Below are positions 7,654-15,100 of a stretch of 27,862 nucleotides of DNA, one piece after another. The first letter of the stretch is position 1; each line of letters begins with the position of its first letter. Source of the stretch: CAZQBY01 sp964592405 [NCBI: uncultured archaeon] (GTDB lineage: Archaea; Altiarchaeota; Altiarchaeia; JAFGQM01); the NCBI GenBank assembly GCA_964592405.1, contig CAZQBY010000004.1:73660-101521 (forward strand). Direction: 5' to 3'. The notes beneath the pieces are model-generated. The model did not search any database, was not told the origin of the DNA, and saw only the letters and a program-made list of their open reading frames with translations. The position numbers and the translations under genes were made by a program.

Positions 7654-7800
7654 TTTTCTTCACCACCTGCCTTTGAAATCACTCACATACAAATCCACAA
7701 AAGTCCTCTAGATTGCTCCAACAGCTGTGTTACTGCTGTCACAGCTAGAACTAGCCTTAGTTATTAGGATTGAGGCTATAAAAGTTTTATATTAAAGTTT
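7654..7800 (-). promoter_or_regulatory. alba promoter and ~100-nt leader with a 7-bp hairpin and strong Shine-Dalgarno
   Basis: Two TATA-like elements on the minus strand (about 7775-7784 and 7785-7796) lie immediately after the DUF202 stop. Transcription from them would give a leader of about 100 nt before the ATG at 7653. The leader contains a perfect 7-bp stem, AGCTGTG/CACAGCT (7723-7729 pairing with 7740-7746, loop 10 nt), and a Shine-Dalgarno AGGTGGTGA just before the start. Most other promoters in this window have no leader, so post-transcriptional control of Alba level is possible but unproven. Confidence 0.5.
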
Positions 7801-7803
7801 TAT

Positions 7804-8148
7804 TCAGATCTCAAATCCCTGCAGATATACAACGTCCAGATGCCCCCTCTTCTCATGCAGGTGGCTTAGCTGCCACCGGTAGTGGCGGTAATCGCGAAGG
7901 GCATGATAAAAAAGCCACATAGAAACCGCTACAAAGCCTATGCCTATAAGCAGGAACCATTCATAATTGGCATCTGAGAAGAAGCGTATTACCAAGAATC
8001 CAAAGGCAGCTATGCCTAGAGCCAGCTGGGCAAGGGCTATGGCTGTGCGCTCCTTTGACAGAAGGGTGCGCTCCTTTGACAGAAGTATCTCTATGGCCTT
8101 GGGATTTCTCCTCATGATCTTCTCCTCAAGATATTCCCTTTCTTTCAT
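7804..8148 (-). CDS. DUF202 (YidH-like) small membrane protein
   Basis: A 114-residue integral membrane protein. The cytoplasmic N-terminus ends in ILLSKERTLLSKERTAIA, matching the (L/A)xxRTxLAxxRT entry to the first membrane helix of DUF202/YidH proteins. Membrane segments lie at about residues 42-60 and 65-90, and a basic C-terminal tail follows. Its function is not known. The ATG at 8148 is chosen because it overlaps the upstream gene's TGA as ATGA; a longer reading frame upstream would lie inside that gene and adds non-family residues. The repeated LLSKERT results from a 21-base tandem duplication. It is the last gene of the operon starting at 9513. Confidence 0.75.
   Translation of the reverse strand: MKEREYLEEKIMRRNPKAIEILLSKERTLLSKERTAIALAQLALGIAAFGFLVIRFFSDANYEWFLLIGIGFVAVSMWLFYHALRDYRHYRWQLSHLHEKRGHLDVVYLQGFEI
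8045..8085. repeat. 21-bp in-frame tandem duplication inside the DUF202 gene
   Basis: The 20 bases GTGCGCTCCTTTGACAGAAG occur at 8045-8064 and again at 8066-8085, a period of 21. On the coding strand this duplicates seven residues (LLSKERT). Complete identity of the copies suggests a recent slippage event. Confidence 0.85.
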
Positions 8149-9107
8149 CGTCTTCCGCTCCGATAATCCCTTATTATATCCTCCAGATCTCTCGGTTTGA
8201 CCTCTCTCCTCGTGTTGCAGGCCTTTTTGATATCCTGCCGGCTGACAAAGAAAAGACCCTCCCATGAGATTATATCTATATCATCCAGAGTGCATGTTGG
8301 AACCAGCGAGTCCACTCTTATGGGGGAGATTATTGCGCCCACTCCCCTCTCTTCAAGGAATCGCAGGCCCCTGCTGTCATTACCCTTGTTTCTGCAGAGG
8401 ATCAAATCACCCCTCTTGATTGGGACACTCCTGATATCAAGGAAGTTCAGGGATGGTAGCTCCCTTAGCATTACCAGCTCACCCCTTGCAACCCTGCGCA
8501 TCAGAGCCTTTGCCTCTTTTGCAGCCTCATGCAGAATTGCTCTTGGTGATCTAGGCCGTGCACGATTCAGGCTCCTGATTTCGGCTTTGAGTTCCCTGTT
8601 TTCCTTCCTCAGGGCGCTCAACTGTGCGCGCAACTCCCTGCATTTGTCATAATCTTCCTGTGGGGCCATGATATCAGAAACCTTTTCTCCCTTCAGGACG
8701 CGTGCCTTGGTGCGCTCCAGCTCCTCCATGACCTGTTTCTCCACCCGACGCAACTTATTCTGGAATTTATAATAGGCATACACGGCAGCTGCAAGAGCAT
8801 CCCTCTCGTGATCGTTTCTAGTCCGCCAGCGCGATGCCAACTCCCGCTTCTTCTCCACCGGCAGATCGCTTTTGGGAGTGAACAGCCGGGCACCAAGTAT
8901 GCTCGCAACCTTGTTGGCCACGGGAGGAGTCGTTGCCTTGTCTGTAGCCACGACTGCAGCCTTTCCAATGGCTGAGATCTCTGTTATTATATCATCTATA
9001 GACAGGCTGCGTGCACTTTTGACCCCAAGGACATTGCCATCTAGGTCAAGAAATGCCAGTCCGACGGTTGTTCCTGGGTCTATCCCCAATATAAACTGCC
9101 TCTCCAC
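8145..9107 (-). CDS. DUF460-family protein with RNase H/RuvC-like fold, short form
   Basis: A 320-residue archaeal protein of the DUF460 group. The N-terminal 110 residues resemble an RNase H-like (RuvC/YqgF) fold: GIDPGTTVG gives the first catalytic-type Asp at residue 10, ATDKA the second strand, and NDHERDALAAA the helix carrying acidic residues near the domain end. A coiled coil follows (about 130-185), then a C-terminal domain with beta strands (200-300). Family members are often 500 residues or longer, so this copy is short, mainly because of a brief middle region. Nuclease activity has been predicted but not, to my knowledge, shown. The start is GTG at 9107, 7 bases after the upstream stop; the gene overlaps the DUF202 gene by ATGA. 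Confidence 0.8.
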   Translation of the reverse strand: MERQFILGIDPGTTVGLAFLDLDGNVLGVKSARSLSIDDIITEISAIGKAAVVATDKATTPPVANKVASILGARLFTPKSDLPVEKKRELASRWRTRNDHERDALAAAVYAYYKFQNKLRRVEKQVMEELERTKARVLKGEKVSDIMAPQEDYDKCRELRAQLSALRKENRELKAEIRSLNRARPRSPRAILHEAAKEAKALMRRVARGELVMLRELPSLNFLDIRSVPIKRGDLILCRNKGNDSRGLRFLEERGVGAIISPIRVDSLVPTCTLDDIDIISWEGLFFVSRQDIKKACNTRREVKPRDLEDIIRDYRSGRR

Positions 9108-9114
9108 TCTCGCC

Positions 9115-9513
9115 TCAGACCTCCCTTATAAGGGCGCATTCAGGAGTAACTTCTACGAAGTGCATGGCTGTTTTTCCATAAGCCGGGCACCGGTTCTCGG
9201 GCTGGTTGTCTACTTCCTGCCGTGGATCGTGTGCCACATCACACACCCAATCCGGCGCTATCTGGTTGGACAGGCAGGGACCGTTGCTCAGGTCTATGCC
9301 CTCAGCAAGCTTCTCCCTGCACAGGAGCTCGCAGGCATCCCTTGGTCTCAGAGGCTCTCCGCTCACTTCATCAGTTCCTGCATAAACCTCCTGCGCCCCC
9401 TCTGCTTCTTTCACAATGCCGGCCTTCTCGGGCTTTGGGTTTCCATACTCTATCCAGTAAGCCCCAATCAGCATCAGGGCGACCACCGCCACTACGACTA
9501 TCATACCTTTCAT
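9115..9513 (-). CDS. Membrane-anchored, Cys-rich exported protein of unknown function
   Basis: The first 20 residues form an uncleaved signal anchor (KGMIVVVAVVALMLIGAYW), followed by a Pro/Glu-rich linker and a compact domain with six cysteines in ACELLC, NGPC, WVCD, NRCPAY and PEC. The paired pattern suggests disulfides outside the cell. Patterns like WVCDVAHDPRQEVDN with a Cys a few residues later recall small secreted proteins common in DPANN genomes, but no function is known to me. The ATG at 9513 has a TATA-like TTTATTTTTATG about 30 bases upstream. It leads the operon with the DUF460 and DUF202 genes. Confidence 0.7.
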   Translation of the reverse strand: MKGMIVVVAVVALMLIGAYWIEYGNPKPEKAGIVKEAEGAQEVYAGTDEVSGEPLRPRDACELLCREKLAEGIDLSNGPCLSNQIAPDWVCDVAHDPRQEVDNQPENRCPAYGKTAMHFVEVTPECALIREV

Positions 9514-9523
9514 CCGGTATTAG

Positions 9524-9676
9524 CTAACGCCGATTAGCATAAAAATAAATCATTTCTATGACTTTCACTCAGATGACGAGATAAATATCCCGGTGGAGAT
9601 GCTATTTGACCTCAGGAGGATGGAGGTCACGGTCAAGACCCACCCCTTTTTTCTGACAAAGGACAATCTAGCCTAG
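9524..9676 (+). pseudogene. Possible gene remnant (C-terminal fragment without a start)
   Basis: The 216-base gap between 9513 and 9730 contains an open frame of 50 codons ending at TAG 9674-9676. Its translation looks protein-like, for example HFYDFHSDDEINIPVEMLFD followed by a THPFFLTKDN segment, yet there is no ATG before 9599 and no promoter or Shine-Dalgarno at a useful distance. It could be the last part of a decayed gene, or chance. I do not recognise the family. The rest of the gap (9677-9729) is A-rich with nothing evident. Confidence 0.3.
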
Positions 9677-9729
9677 CTCAAACTTGCTACCGCTAACCCG
9701 GATAGAATAAAAAGTAAAAGTAGCCGGAA

Positions 9730-10527
9730 TCAGATTCCGGCCAGATAGGAGACAGTCGTCAGCAGAAGTGCGGGTGTCTGACCCGGGTCATATGCAAAGT
9801 ACATTACGGTCCCCAGACCGCTGTTGCCTTCTATTATCGCTGGCACAGTCCCTTCGCCCACGGTGTCAATGGCGTAGATAACCTTGCCCTTGGAGATTAC
9901 CTTCCAGATCTGGGAGGGCATGTTCAACTGGGCTCCTATCAGTTTGATCCCCTTGGCTATCGGGTGGTTTATGTCTGCCGGTCTTAGATCCGAACCATAG
10001 GCCACATCAGACCATCCTGCCCACTCACCGATGAGCTCTGCAGGTACCGGTATGCCCTGACCTGCCGGCCAGGCCCAGCCGGCAACATTACTGTATTCAG
10101 GATGCTTGGAGCCGGCATCTCCAACCACAATCAGCTTGCCTCCGCCATCAACATACTGTTTTATGGCCTCTCTGGTGTTCATGTCAAAGTAGGGATCACC
10201 CTGAAGTATAACGACCTGATAGTTCCTCAACATTTCGACTGTTACGTAATCTGGTTCGAAGTTAATTGGATAGTGAATACCCTTCATCTGGGCTTCCTTC
10301 CCTGACAGCACCCTTACAACATCGGGAGAGGGAACACCAATGACCAATACATTCGCCTCACCACCACAGCCGATGGGTATAATACAGGGTATCACACCCA
10401 GAAATTGCAGCACAAAGAATGCGATCACAATCAACAGAATCAAGGGCAGAACGCCCTCAATGCTGTGGAATCTCCTTCCTCCGCCCGAAGGCATGTATGC
10501 ATACGGGTCTGCTGGATACGCTTCCAT
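9730..10527 (-). CDS. Membrane-anchored extracellular protein with a GATase-like (flavodoxin-type) domain
   Basis: Residues 1-22 are a short cytoplasmic tail, 23-48 a membrane segment (LPLILLIVIAFFVLQFLGV), and the remainder lies outside. The outer domain alternates strands and helices: VLVIGVPSPDVVRVL, YQVVILQGDP, then AIKQYVDGGGKLIVVGDAG. This is the core of the class I glutamine-amidotransferase-like fold found in ThuA and DUF4350-type proteins. No catalytic Cys-His pair is evident, so binding rather than hydrolysis is likely. A C-terminal strand set (GTVMYFAYDPGQ) closes the fold. It is a single gene, with TATA-like boxes 25-40 bases upstream of the ATG on the minus strand. Its substrate is unknown. 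Confidence 0.65.
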   Translation of the reverse strand: MEAYPADPYAYMPSGGGRRFHSIEGVLPLILLIVIAFFVLQFLGVIPCIIPIGCGGEANVLVIGVPSPDVVRVLSGKEAQMKGIHYPINFEPDYVTVEMLRNYQVVILQGDPYFDMNTREAIKQYVDGGGKLIVVGDAGSKHPEYSNVAGWAWPAGQGIPVPAELIGEWAGWSDVAYGSDLRPADINHPIAKGIKLIGAQLNMPSQIWKVISKGKVIYAIDTVGEGTVPAIIEGNSGLGTVMYFAYDPGQTPALLLTTVSYLAGI

Positions 10528-10612
10528 TTTTCAGTCGGTTTTAATTATATGTGTTTGTATAAAAATCTGAATACTTTAAGCAATTAAAGAATAAAAACAA
10601 AATATGTCCCCC

Positions 10613-10655
10613 GGAGAGGACAAAAAATCCCGGATTTTTCTGTTTTTTGTTCTCC
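10613..10655 (+). promoter_or_regulatory. Nested inverted repeats upstream of aroA
   Basis: AAAAATCC and GGATTTTT flank a single C (10623-10639), a near-perfect 17-base palindrome. Around it, GGAGAGGACAAAAAA (10613-10627) and TTTTTTGTTCTCC (from about 10642) form an imperfect outer inverted repeat. It ends 17 bases before the aroA ATG, where a TTTAATTA box also lies. It may be an operator or a hairpin with a T-rich tail; no partner can be named. Confidence 0.4.
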
Positions 10656-10671
10656 CCGCTTTAATTATCCG

Positions 10672-11952
10672 ATGGATTTGCAGATCTATCCGGTTGAGAG
10701 GCTGGAAGGCGTTGTGAATGCTCCTCCGAGCAAAAGCTATACGCATAGAGCCATAATACTGGCTGGGCTGAGCAGGGGCATGGTCAGGATATATAACCCC
10801 CTCCTGTCTGCAGACCCGATGGCCACTATAGACGCCATGAGGGCTGCTGGTGCCCGCATAGAAACAACAAGGCAGAACAGTCTCAGAATTCATGGCAATG
10901 CAGGCCAGATTGAAGCCCCGGAACTTGTGGATGTCAGGAACAGCGGAACCACCATAAGGATAATGACCTCGGTGTTCTCCCTTTGCAACAGGAAGGTAAT
11001 CCTGACCGGAGATGAGTCAATACAAAAGAGGCCCATGGGGCCCCTGCTGGAAGCGCTGGAGGAGGTTGGTGTGGAGACCACATCCCATAACGGCATGCCC
11101 CCAATATCTGTGAAGGGCCCGATAAAAGGCAACAGAATACGGATAAGGGGGGATGTCAGCTCACAATATATCTCCGGTCTCCTGATGGCATGCCCCCTAA
11201 GGGAGTGCGACACCACAGTTGAAATAACAACCGGACTGAGATCCAGACCATATCTTGACCTGACATTGGATATAATCCATGACTTTGATGTGGTGATAGA
11301 GAACAAGGGTTACAGGCAGTTCCTCATAAGCGGGGGACAGTCTTACTCCCGGGGCCAATACTTTGTAGAGGGTGATTATTCCGGTGCGGCCTTCATCTTG
11401 GCTGCAGCAGCCATCACAGATTCGGATGTCACAGTCAAAAATCTTTACAGGGATTCAAAGCAGGGGGATAAATACTTTTTGGAGATCCTTCAGAGAATGG
11501 GCGCGGATGTGAAAATATCCAGAGATAATATAACCGTCAGGGGCGGGCAGCCCCTCAGGGGGGTGGATGTTGACCTCTCACAGACTCCGGACATTCTTCC
11601 AGTAATGGCCGTCATATGTGCATCCGCCAACGGCCGGAGTATAATACGCAATGTGGAGCACGCACGCATAAAGGAATGCGATCGCATAAGTGCCATGGCT
11701 CAGGGCCTTAGGAAAATGGGCGTTAAACTGGAGGAAAAACAGGACGGCCTAGTCATTGAGGGTCCGGCTAGGCTTAGGGGCGCAGATATCTGCGGGTTTG
11801 GTGATCACAGAATCGTTATGGCACTATCCGTGGCTGGGCTGAAGGCCGACGGACCGACAAGAATAACAGACGCGGAAACTATTGGGATTTCCTATCCGGG
11901 CTTTCTTGATGCCCTGAAACTGCTGGGGATTCAATATAACATATCTCCTTGA
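10672..11952 (+). CDS. aroA: 3-phosphoshikimate 1-carboxyvinyltransferase (EPSP synthase)
   Basis: This enzyme joins phosphoenolpyruvate to shikimate 3-phosphate in the shikimate pathway. Visible family motifs are PPSKSYTHRA (substrate-binding Lys/Ser/Arg, residues 18-27), NSGTTIRIM, DVSSQYISGLLMA, the RIKECDRISAM loop, and GFGDHRIVMALS near the C-terminus. At 426 residues it is full length with both inverted alpha/beta domains. It is a single gene on the plus strand, with a chorismate mutase gene about 10 kb to the left in the same window. The ATG at 10672 is the only start fitting the family N-terminus. Its last 24 codons overlap the 3' end of the convergent Re-citrate synthase gene. Confidence 0.96.
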   Translation: MDLQIYPVERLEGVVNAPPSKSYTHRAIILAGLSRGMVRIYNPLLSADPMATIDAMRAAGARIETTRQNSLRIHGNAGQIEAPELVDVRNSGTTIRIMTSVFSLCNRKVILTGDESIQKRPMGPLLEALEEVGVETTSHNGMPPISVKGPIKGNRIRIRGDVSSQYISGLLMACPLRECDTTVEITTGLRSRPYLDLTLDIIHDFDVVIENKGYRQFLISGGQSYSRGQYFVEGDYSGAAFILAAAAITDSDVTVKNLYRDSKQGDKYFLEILQRMGADVKISRDNITVRGGQPLRGVDVDLSQTPDILPVMAVICASANGRSIIRNVEHARIKECDRISAMAQGLRKMGVKLEEKQDGLVIEGPARLRGADICGFGDHRIVMALSVAGLKADGPTRITDAETIGISYPGFLDALKLLGIQYNISP

Positions 11953-13183
11953 GTGGAGTCATGGTCATTATGTTCTTGGCCTGTTCGGGATATCTTGCTA
12001 TGAACCTGAGTTCGTCCGCGGTGAGCGGCTTCTGTGTATGGACATTGGCATACCTGACCAATTCAAGTATTCTTCTGGCATGCTCATCATCCGTAAACTC
12101 TATTTCCAGCTCTCCATAGACATTTTTGAATCCTTTGATGCCACTGTATTCTCCGATAGTTATCTTTCTGCCGGTATCTATTATCTCCGGCTCACCCCTG
12201 CCAAGCTCTTCAAAATCATAGAGCTCATAGTTTTTCCGGTCCTTGAGTGCACCATCCACATGTATCCCAGACTCATGGGCAAAGGCATTGGCTCCAACGC
12301 CTGGTTGGTTGATCGGGATTGGTACGTGGAAGGCATAGGAGGCATATTTGCATATCTTCCAAGCTTCCTTCAGGTTTACTCTTTCATCTAGCCTGTATTT
12401 TTTCTCAAATCCACTGGAGTACTTCAGTGCAAGGATGACTGAAACCAAGTCAGCATTTCCAGTACGTTCCCCCATGCCATTCACGGTGGTGTTGATGTAA
12501 GCATCCTGTCCGGCATCTATGCATGCCTTTGCACCGGCTACTGAACAGGCCACAGCCATCCCCAGATCATTGTGGCAGTGAACCTCCAGCGGCATTCTGA
12601 CTTCTTCAGCCAAGATTTTCATCTTTTTGTATATCGTGAACGGGTCATCATAGCCAAGGGTATCACAGTAGCGCACCCTGTCTGCCCCAGCCTTCTTGAC
12701 AGCCTTTGAGAACTCTATCAGTTTCTCCATCTCTGTCCTGGAGGCATCTTCGGCATTCACACCTATGCTCTTTGCTCCATTCTCCCTAGCGACCTCAACG
12801 GCTCTCACCGTATCGGATATTATGTCCTCCCACGTCTTTCTCCCTCCAAATTTTCCCCGAATCATCTGCTCTGAGGTGGATATGGAAAGATTAACGTGCT
12901 TCAGCTTTGGGACCAGCTTCCATGCCTTTTTGACATCGGCCTCTATCGCGCGCAGCCAGCCGGAGAGGCGCATGTTCTTGATTACCCCAAGTTCAGCCAG
13001 CTCCAGATTGGCATTTAAGTAATTGGTTTCGTGGTCTGTAATCGGAAACCCAAATTCGCTCTGGAAGATGCCCATGCTGTCTAGATATATGTTAAGGAGG
13101 GTCTTCTCCAGCTTGGCCAGCCCCAGGCGCGATGTCTGCACCCCGTCACGGTTGGTGACATCGATGAGGTAGATGGTGTTCAT
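11879..13183 (-). CDS. Re-citrate synthase-like enzyme (homocitrate/isopropylmalate synthase superfamily)
   Basis: The protein belongs to the DRE-TIM aldol-condensing family. It starts with DVTNRDGVQTSR rather than the DTTLRDGEQ typical of homocitrate and isopropylmalate synthases. This variant, with the neighbouring SEFGFP and HCHNDLGMAVA (metal-binding His pair) and NGMGERTGNADL, matches Re-citrate synthases known from clostridia such as C. kluyveri. It lacks the regulatory LeuA domain. The divergent genes for aconitase and isocitrate dehydrogenase support citrate as product; clostridia carry the same trio. Homocitrate synthase remains the alternative. The C-terminal 24 residues are read from the antisense of aroA and look non-conserved. 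The ATG at 13183 has a TATA-like box about 32 bases upstream. Confidence 0.8.
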   Translation of the reverse strand: MNTIYLIDVTNRDGVQTSRLGLAKLEKTLLNIYLDSMGIFQSEFGFPITDHETNYLNANLELAELGVIKNMRLSGWLRAIEADVKKAWKLVPKLKHVNLSISTSEQMIRGKFGGRKTWEDIISDTVRAVEVARENGAKSIGVNAEDASRTEMEKLIEFSKAVKKAGADRVRYCDTLGYDDPFTIYKKMKILAEEVRMPLEVHCHNDLGMAVACSVAGAKACIDAGQDAYINTTVNGMGERTGNADLVSVILALKYSSGFEKKYRLDERVNLKEAWKICKYASYAFHVPIPINQPGVGANAFAHESGIHVDGALKDRKNYELYDFEELGRGEPEIIDTGRKITIGEYSGIKGFKNVYGELEIEFTDDEHARRILELVRYANVHTQKPLTADELRFIARYPEQAKNIMTMTPLKEICYIESPAVSGHQESPDRKSQ

Positions 13184-13193
13184 GATTTGAGCC

Positions 13194-13219
13194 TTTTATT
13201 TGTGCAGCTGGAAATAAAA
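13194..13219. promoter_or_regulatory. Mirror-symmetric divergent promoter for Re-citrate synthase and aconitase
   Basis: TTTTATTT (13194-13201) and AAATAAAA (13212-13219) form perfect 8-base inverted arms around a 10-base spacer. Read on the plus strand, the first is a TATA box about 26 bases before the aconitase ATG (13223). Read on the minus strand, the second is a TATA box about 32 bases before the synthase ATG (13183). Both mRNAs would have little or no leader. Simultaneous TBP binding on both boxes would be tight, which may balance the two transcripts. Confidence 0.6.
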
Positions 13220-13222
13220 GCC

Positions 13223-15100
13223 ATGCCTTCTCTGGCCGAGACAATACTAAGAGACCACCTTGTAGATGGAGAGTGGGGCGGTGAAATAGGCATAAGAATA
13301 GACCAGACGTTAACTCAGGATGCAACCGGGACCCTCGCCTATCTCCAGTTTGAGGCCCTTGGAATCCCCAAGGTAAGAACTGAGCTGTCGGTCAGCTATG
13401 TAGACCACAATACTCTCCAGACAGGATTTGAGAATGCTGATGATCACCGTTATCTCCAGAGCGTTGCCGGCATATATGGAGTCAAATTCTCCAGACCGGG
13501 AAACGGCATCTGTCACCAGGTCCATCTAGAGCGCTTTGGCATTCCTGGAAAAACCCTGCTGGGCAGCGACAGCCACACGCCAACCTCTGGCGGACTTGGC
13601 ATGATAGGCATCGGGGCGGGTGGCCTTGATGTGGCCGCCGCAATGGCCGGTGAACCCTTCTACCTCCAGACTCCTGAGATTCTTGGTGTGAAACTCACAG
13701 GCAAACTGCGTCCAACTTCGTCAGCAAAAGACCTGATACTCTACATCCTCGGGGAACTCTCCGTCAGGGGAGGGATAGGGAAGGTGATTGAATACTATGG
13801 TTCTGGGGTCTCCTCCCTCTCTGTCCCGGAGCGTGGCACAATAGCCAATATGGGTGCAGAACTCGGAGCAACAACATCCATATTCCCAAGCGATGGAGCA
13901 ACCCTCTTTTTTCTCAAGTCACAGCAGAGGGGGCAGCACTGGAAAAGGCTGGATGCTGGCGAGGATGGGGACTATGATGAGATCCTGAGAATCAATCTGG
14001 CCGATATTGAGCCGCTTGTGGCAAAACCACACAGCCCGGATAATGTTTCTCCAGTCAGCGAATTGGAGGGCATGCCTGTGGACCAGATCTGTATAGGCAG
14101 TTGTACCAATTCCTCGCTAAAAGACATGATGACTGTGGCTGCCATACTCAAGGGGAAAAAGGTCCACCCGAACGTGAGCCTGACTATCTCTCCCGGCTCC
14201 AGACAGGTATACGAGGCTCTTGCACGCAGCGGAGCGCTTGCTGATATGATAGCCGCAGGCGCGCGCATATTGGAGCCGGTCTGCGGACCGTGTATAGGCA
14301 TGGGTCAGGCGCCACCCTCCGGCGGGGTGTCGCTCAGGACCTTTAACCGCAACTTTGAGGGAAGGAGCGGCACAAGAGATGCAAAGATTTATCTGGTCAG
14401 CCCGGAAACAGCGGCTTTCTCGGCTGTAGAGGGCAGGCTTACAAAGCCGGACAGGATTCCAAAAATCCGGCTTCCTCAAATCAAGATAGACGATTCCATG
14501 GTAATCCAGCCCGGTTTTGTGGGCAGGGCGATTAGGGGTCCGAACATAAAGCCGATACCACTTGGAAAGCCTGTAGGCACGCATGTGGTCGGAGAGGTCC
14601 TGCTCAAGGTTGGCGATAATATAAGCACAGATCACATACTACCGGGCGGGGCGGAAATACTGCCACTCAGAAGCAACATCCCCAAAATAAGCAGGTTTGT
14701 ATTTTCGCAGATGGACCCGAGCTTCGCCACACGCGCAAAGCAGAAGGGGGGCGGCTTTATAGTTGCCGGTGAAAATTATGGACAGGGCTCTTCAAGAGAG
14801 CACGCAGCCATTGCGCCCATGTATCTGGGGGTGCGTGCAGTAATAGCCAAGTCATTTGCCCGTATCCACAGGGCCAATCTCATAAATTTTGGAATTGCGC
14901 CTCTGGAATTCTCGGATGTGGCAGACTATGACAGGATAGAACAGGGAGAGCGCCTGGAAATAAGTCTCAATCCCCCCGCAATCACAAACAGGAGTATAGG
15001 ATTAAGATGTGAGCTGAGTTTGCGACAGGAGGCCATACTGCGCGCAGGAGGGCTCCTCAACTTCATCAAAAATAAGAATCCAGGTGGCAGGAATGCATAG
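13223..15100 (+). CDS. acnA: Aconitate hydratase (single-chain aconitase)
   Basis: Aconitase interconverts citrate and isocitrate using a labile 4Fe-4S cluster. The 625-residue chain carries the large-subunit core with cluster ligands in CIGSCTNSS and CGPCIGMG, and the swivel domain with [12 protein letters not shown] and GSSREHAA (catalytic Ser, Arg). The start is taken as ATG 13223 (MPSLAETIL), not an ATG 36 bases earlier, because the latter would place the TATA box at the start codon and adds a non-family leader. The fused large and small domains and the length resemble the shorter anaerobe-type aconitases rather than the roughly 890-residue AcnA. It overlaps isocitrate dehydrogenase by 8 bases, forming the second step of the 2-oxoglutarate branch. 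Confidence 0.92.
   Translation: MPSLAETILRDHLVDGEWGGEIGIRIDQTLTQDATGTLAYLQFEALGIPKVRTELSVSYVDHNTLQTGFENADDHRYLQSVAGIYGVKFSRPGNGICHQVHLERFGIPGKTLLGSDSHTPTSGGLGMIGIGAGGLDVAAAMAGEPFYLQTPEILGVKLTGKLRPTSSAKDLILYILGELSVRGGIGKVIEYYGSGVSSLSVPERGTIANMGAELGATTSIFPSDGATLFFLKSQQRGQHWKRLDAGEDGDYDEILRINLADIEPLVAKPHSPDNVSPVSELEGMPVDQICIGSCTNSSLKDMMTVAAILKGKKVHPNVSLTISPGSRQVYEALARSGALADMIAAGARILEPVCGPCIGMGQAPPSGGVSLRTFNRNFEGRSGTRDAKIYLVSPETAAFSAVEGRLTKPDRIPKIRLPQIKIDDSMVIQPGFVGRAIRGPNIKPIPLGKPVGTHVVGEVLLKVGDNISTDHILPGGAEILPLRSNIPKISRFVFSQMDPSFATRAKQKGGGFIVAGENYGQGSSREHAAIAPMYLGVRAVIAKSFARIHRANLINFGIAPLEFSDVADYDRIEQGERLEISLNPPAITNRSIGLRCELSLRQEAILRAGGLLNFIKNKNPGGRNA

Noticed and set aside
8149-8265. Longer DUF202 reading frame starting at 8265
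   Set aside because: These codons lie inside the end of the DUF460 gene and encode no family-like sequence; the ATGA overlap at 8145-8148 marks the start.
11879-13183. Homocitrate synthase or AksA for lysine or coenzyme B
   Set aside because: The DVTNRDGVQT signature and the neighbouring aconitase and isocitrate-type dehydrogenase fit citrate better; kept as an alternative only.
13187-13222. Earlier aconitase start at 13187
   Set aside because: It would put the start at the TATA box and 4 bases from the divergent gene's ATG, and adds 12 residues not typical of aconitases.
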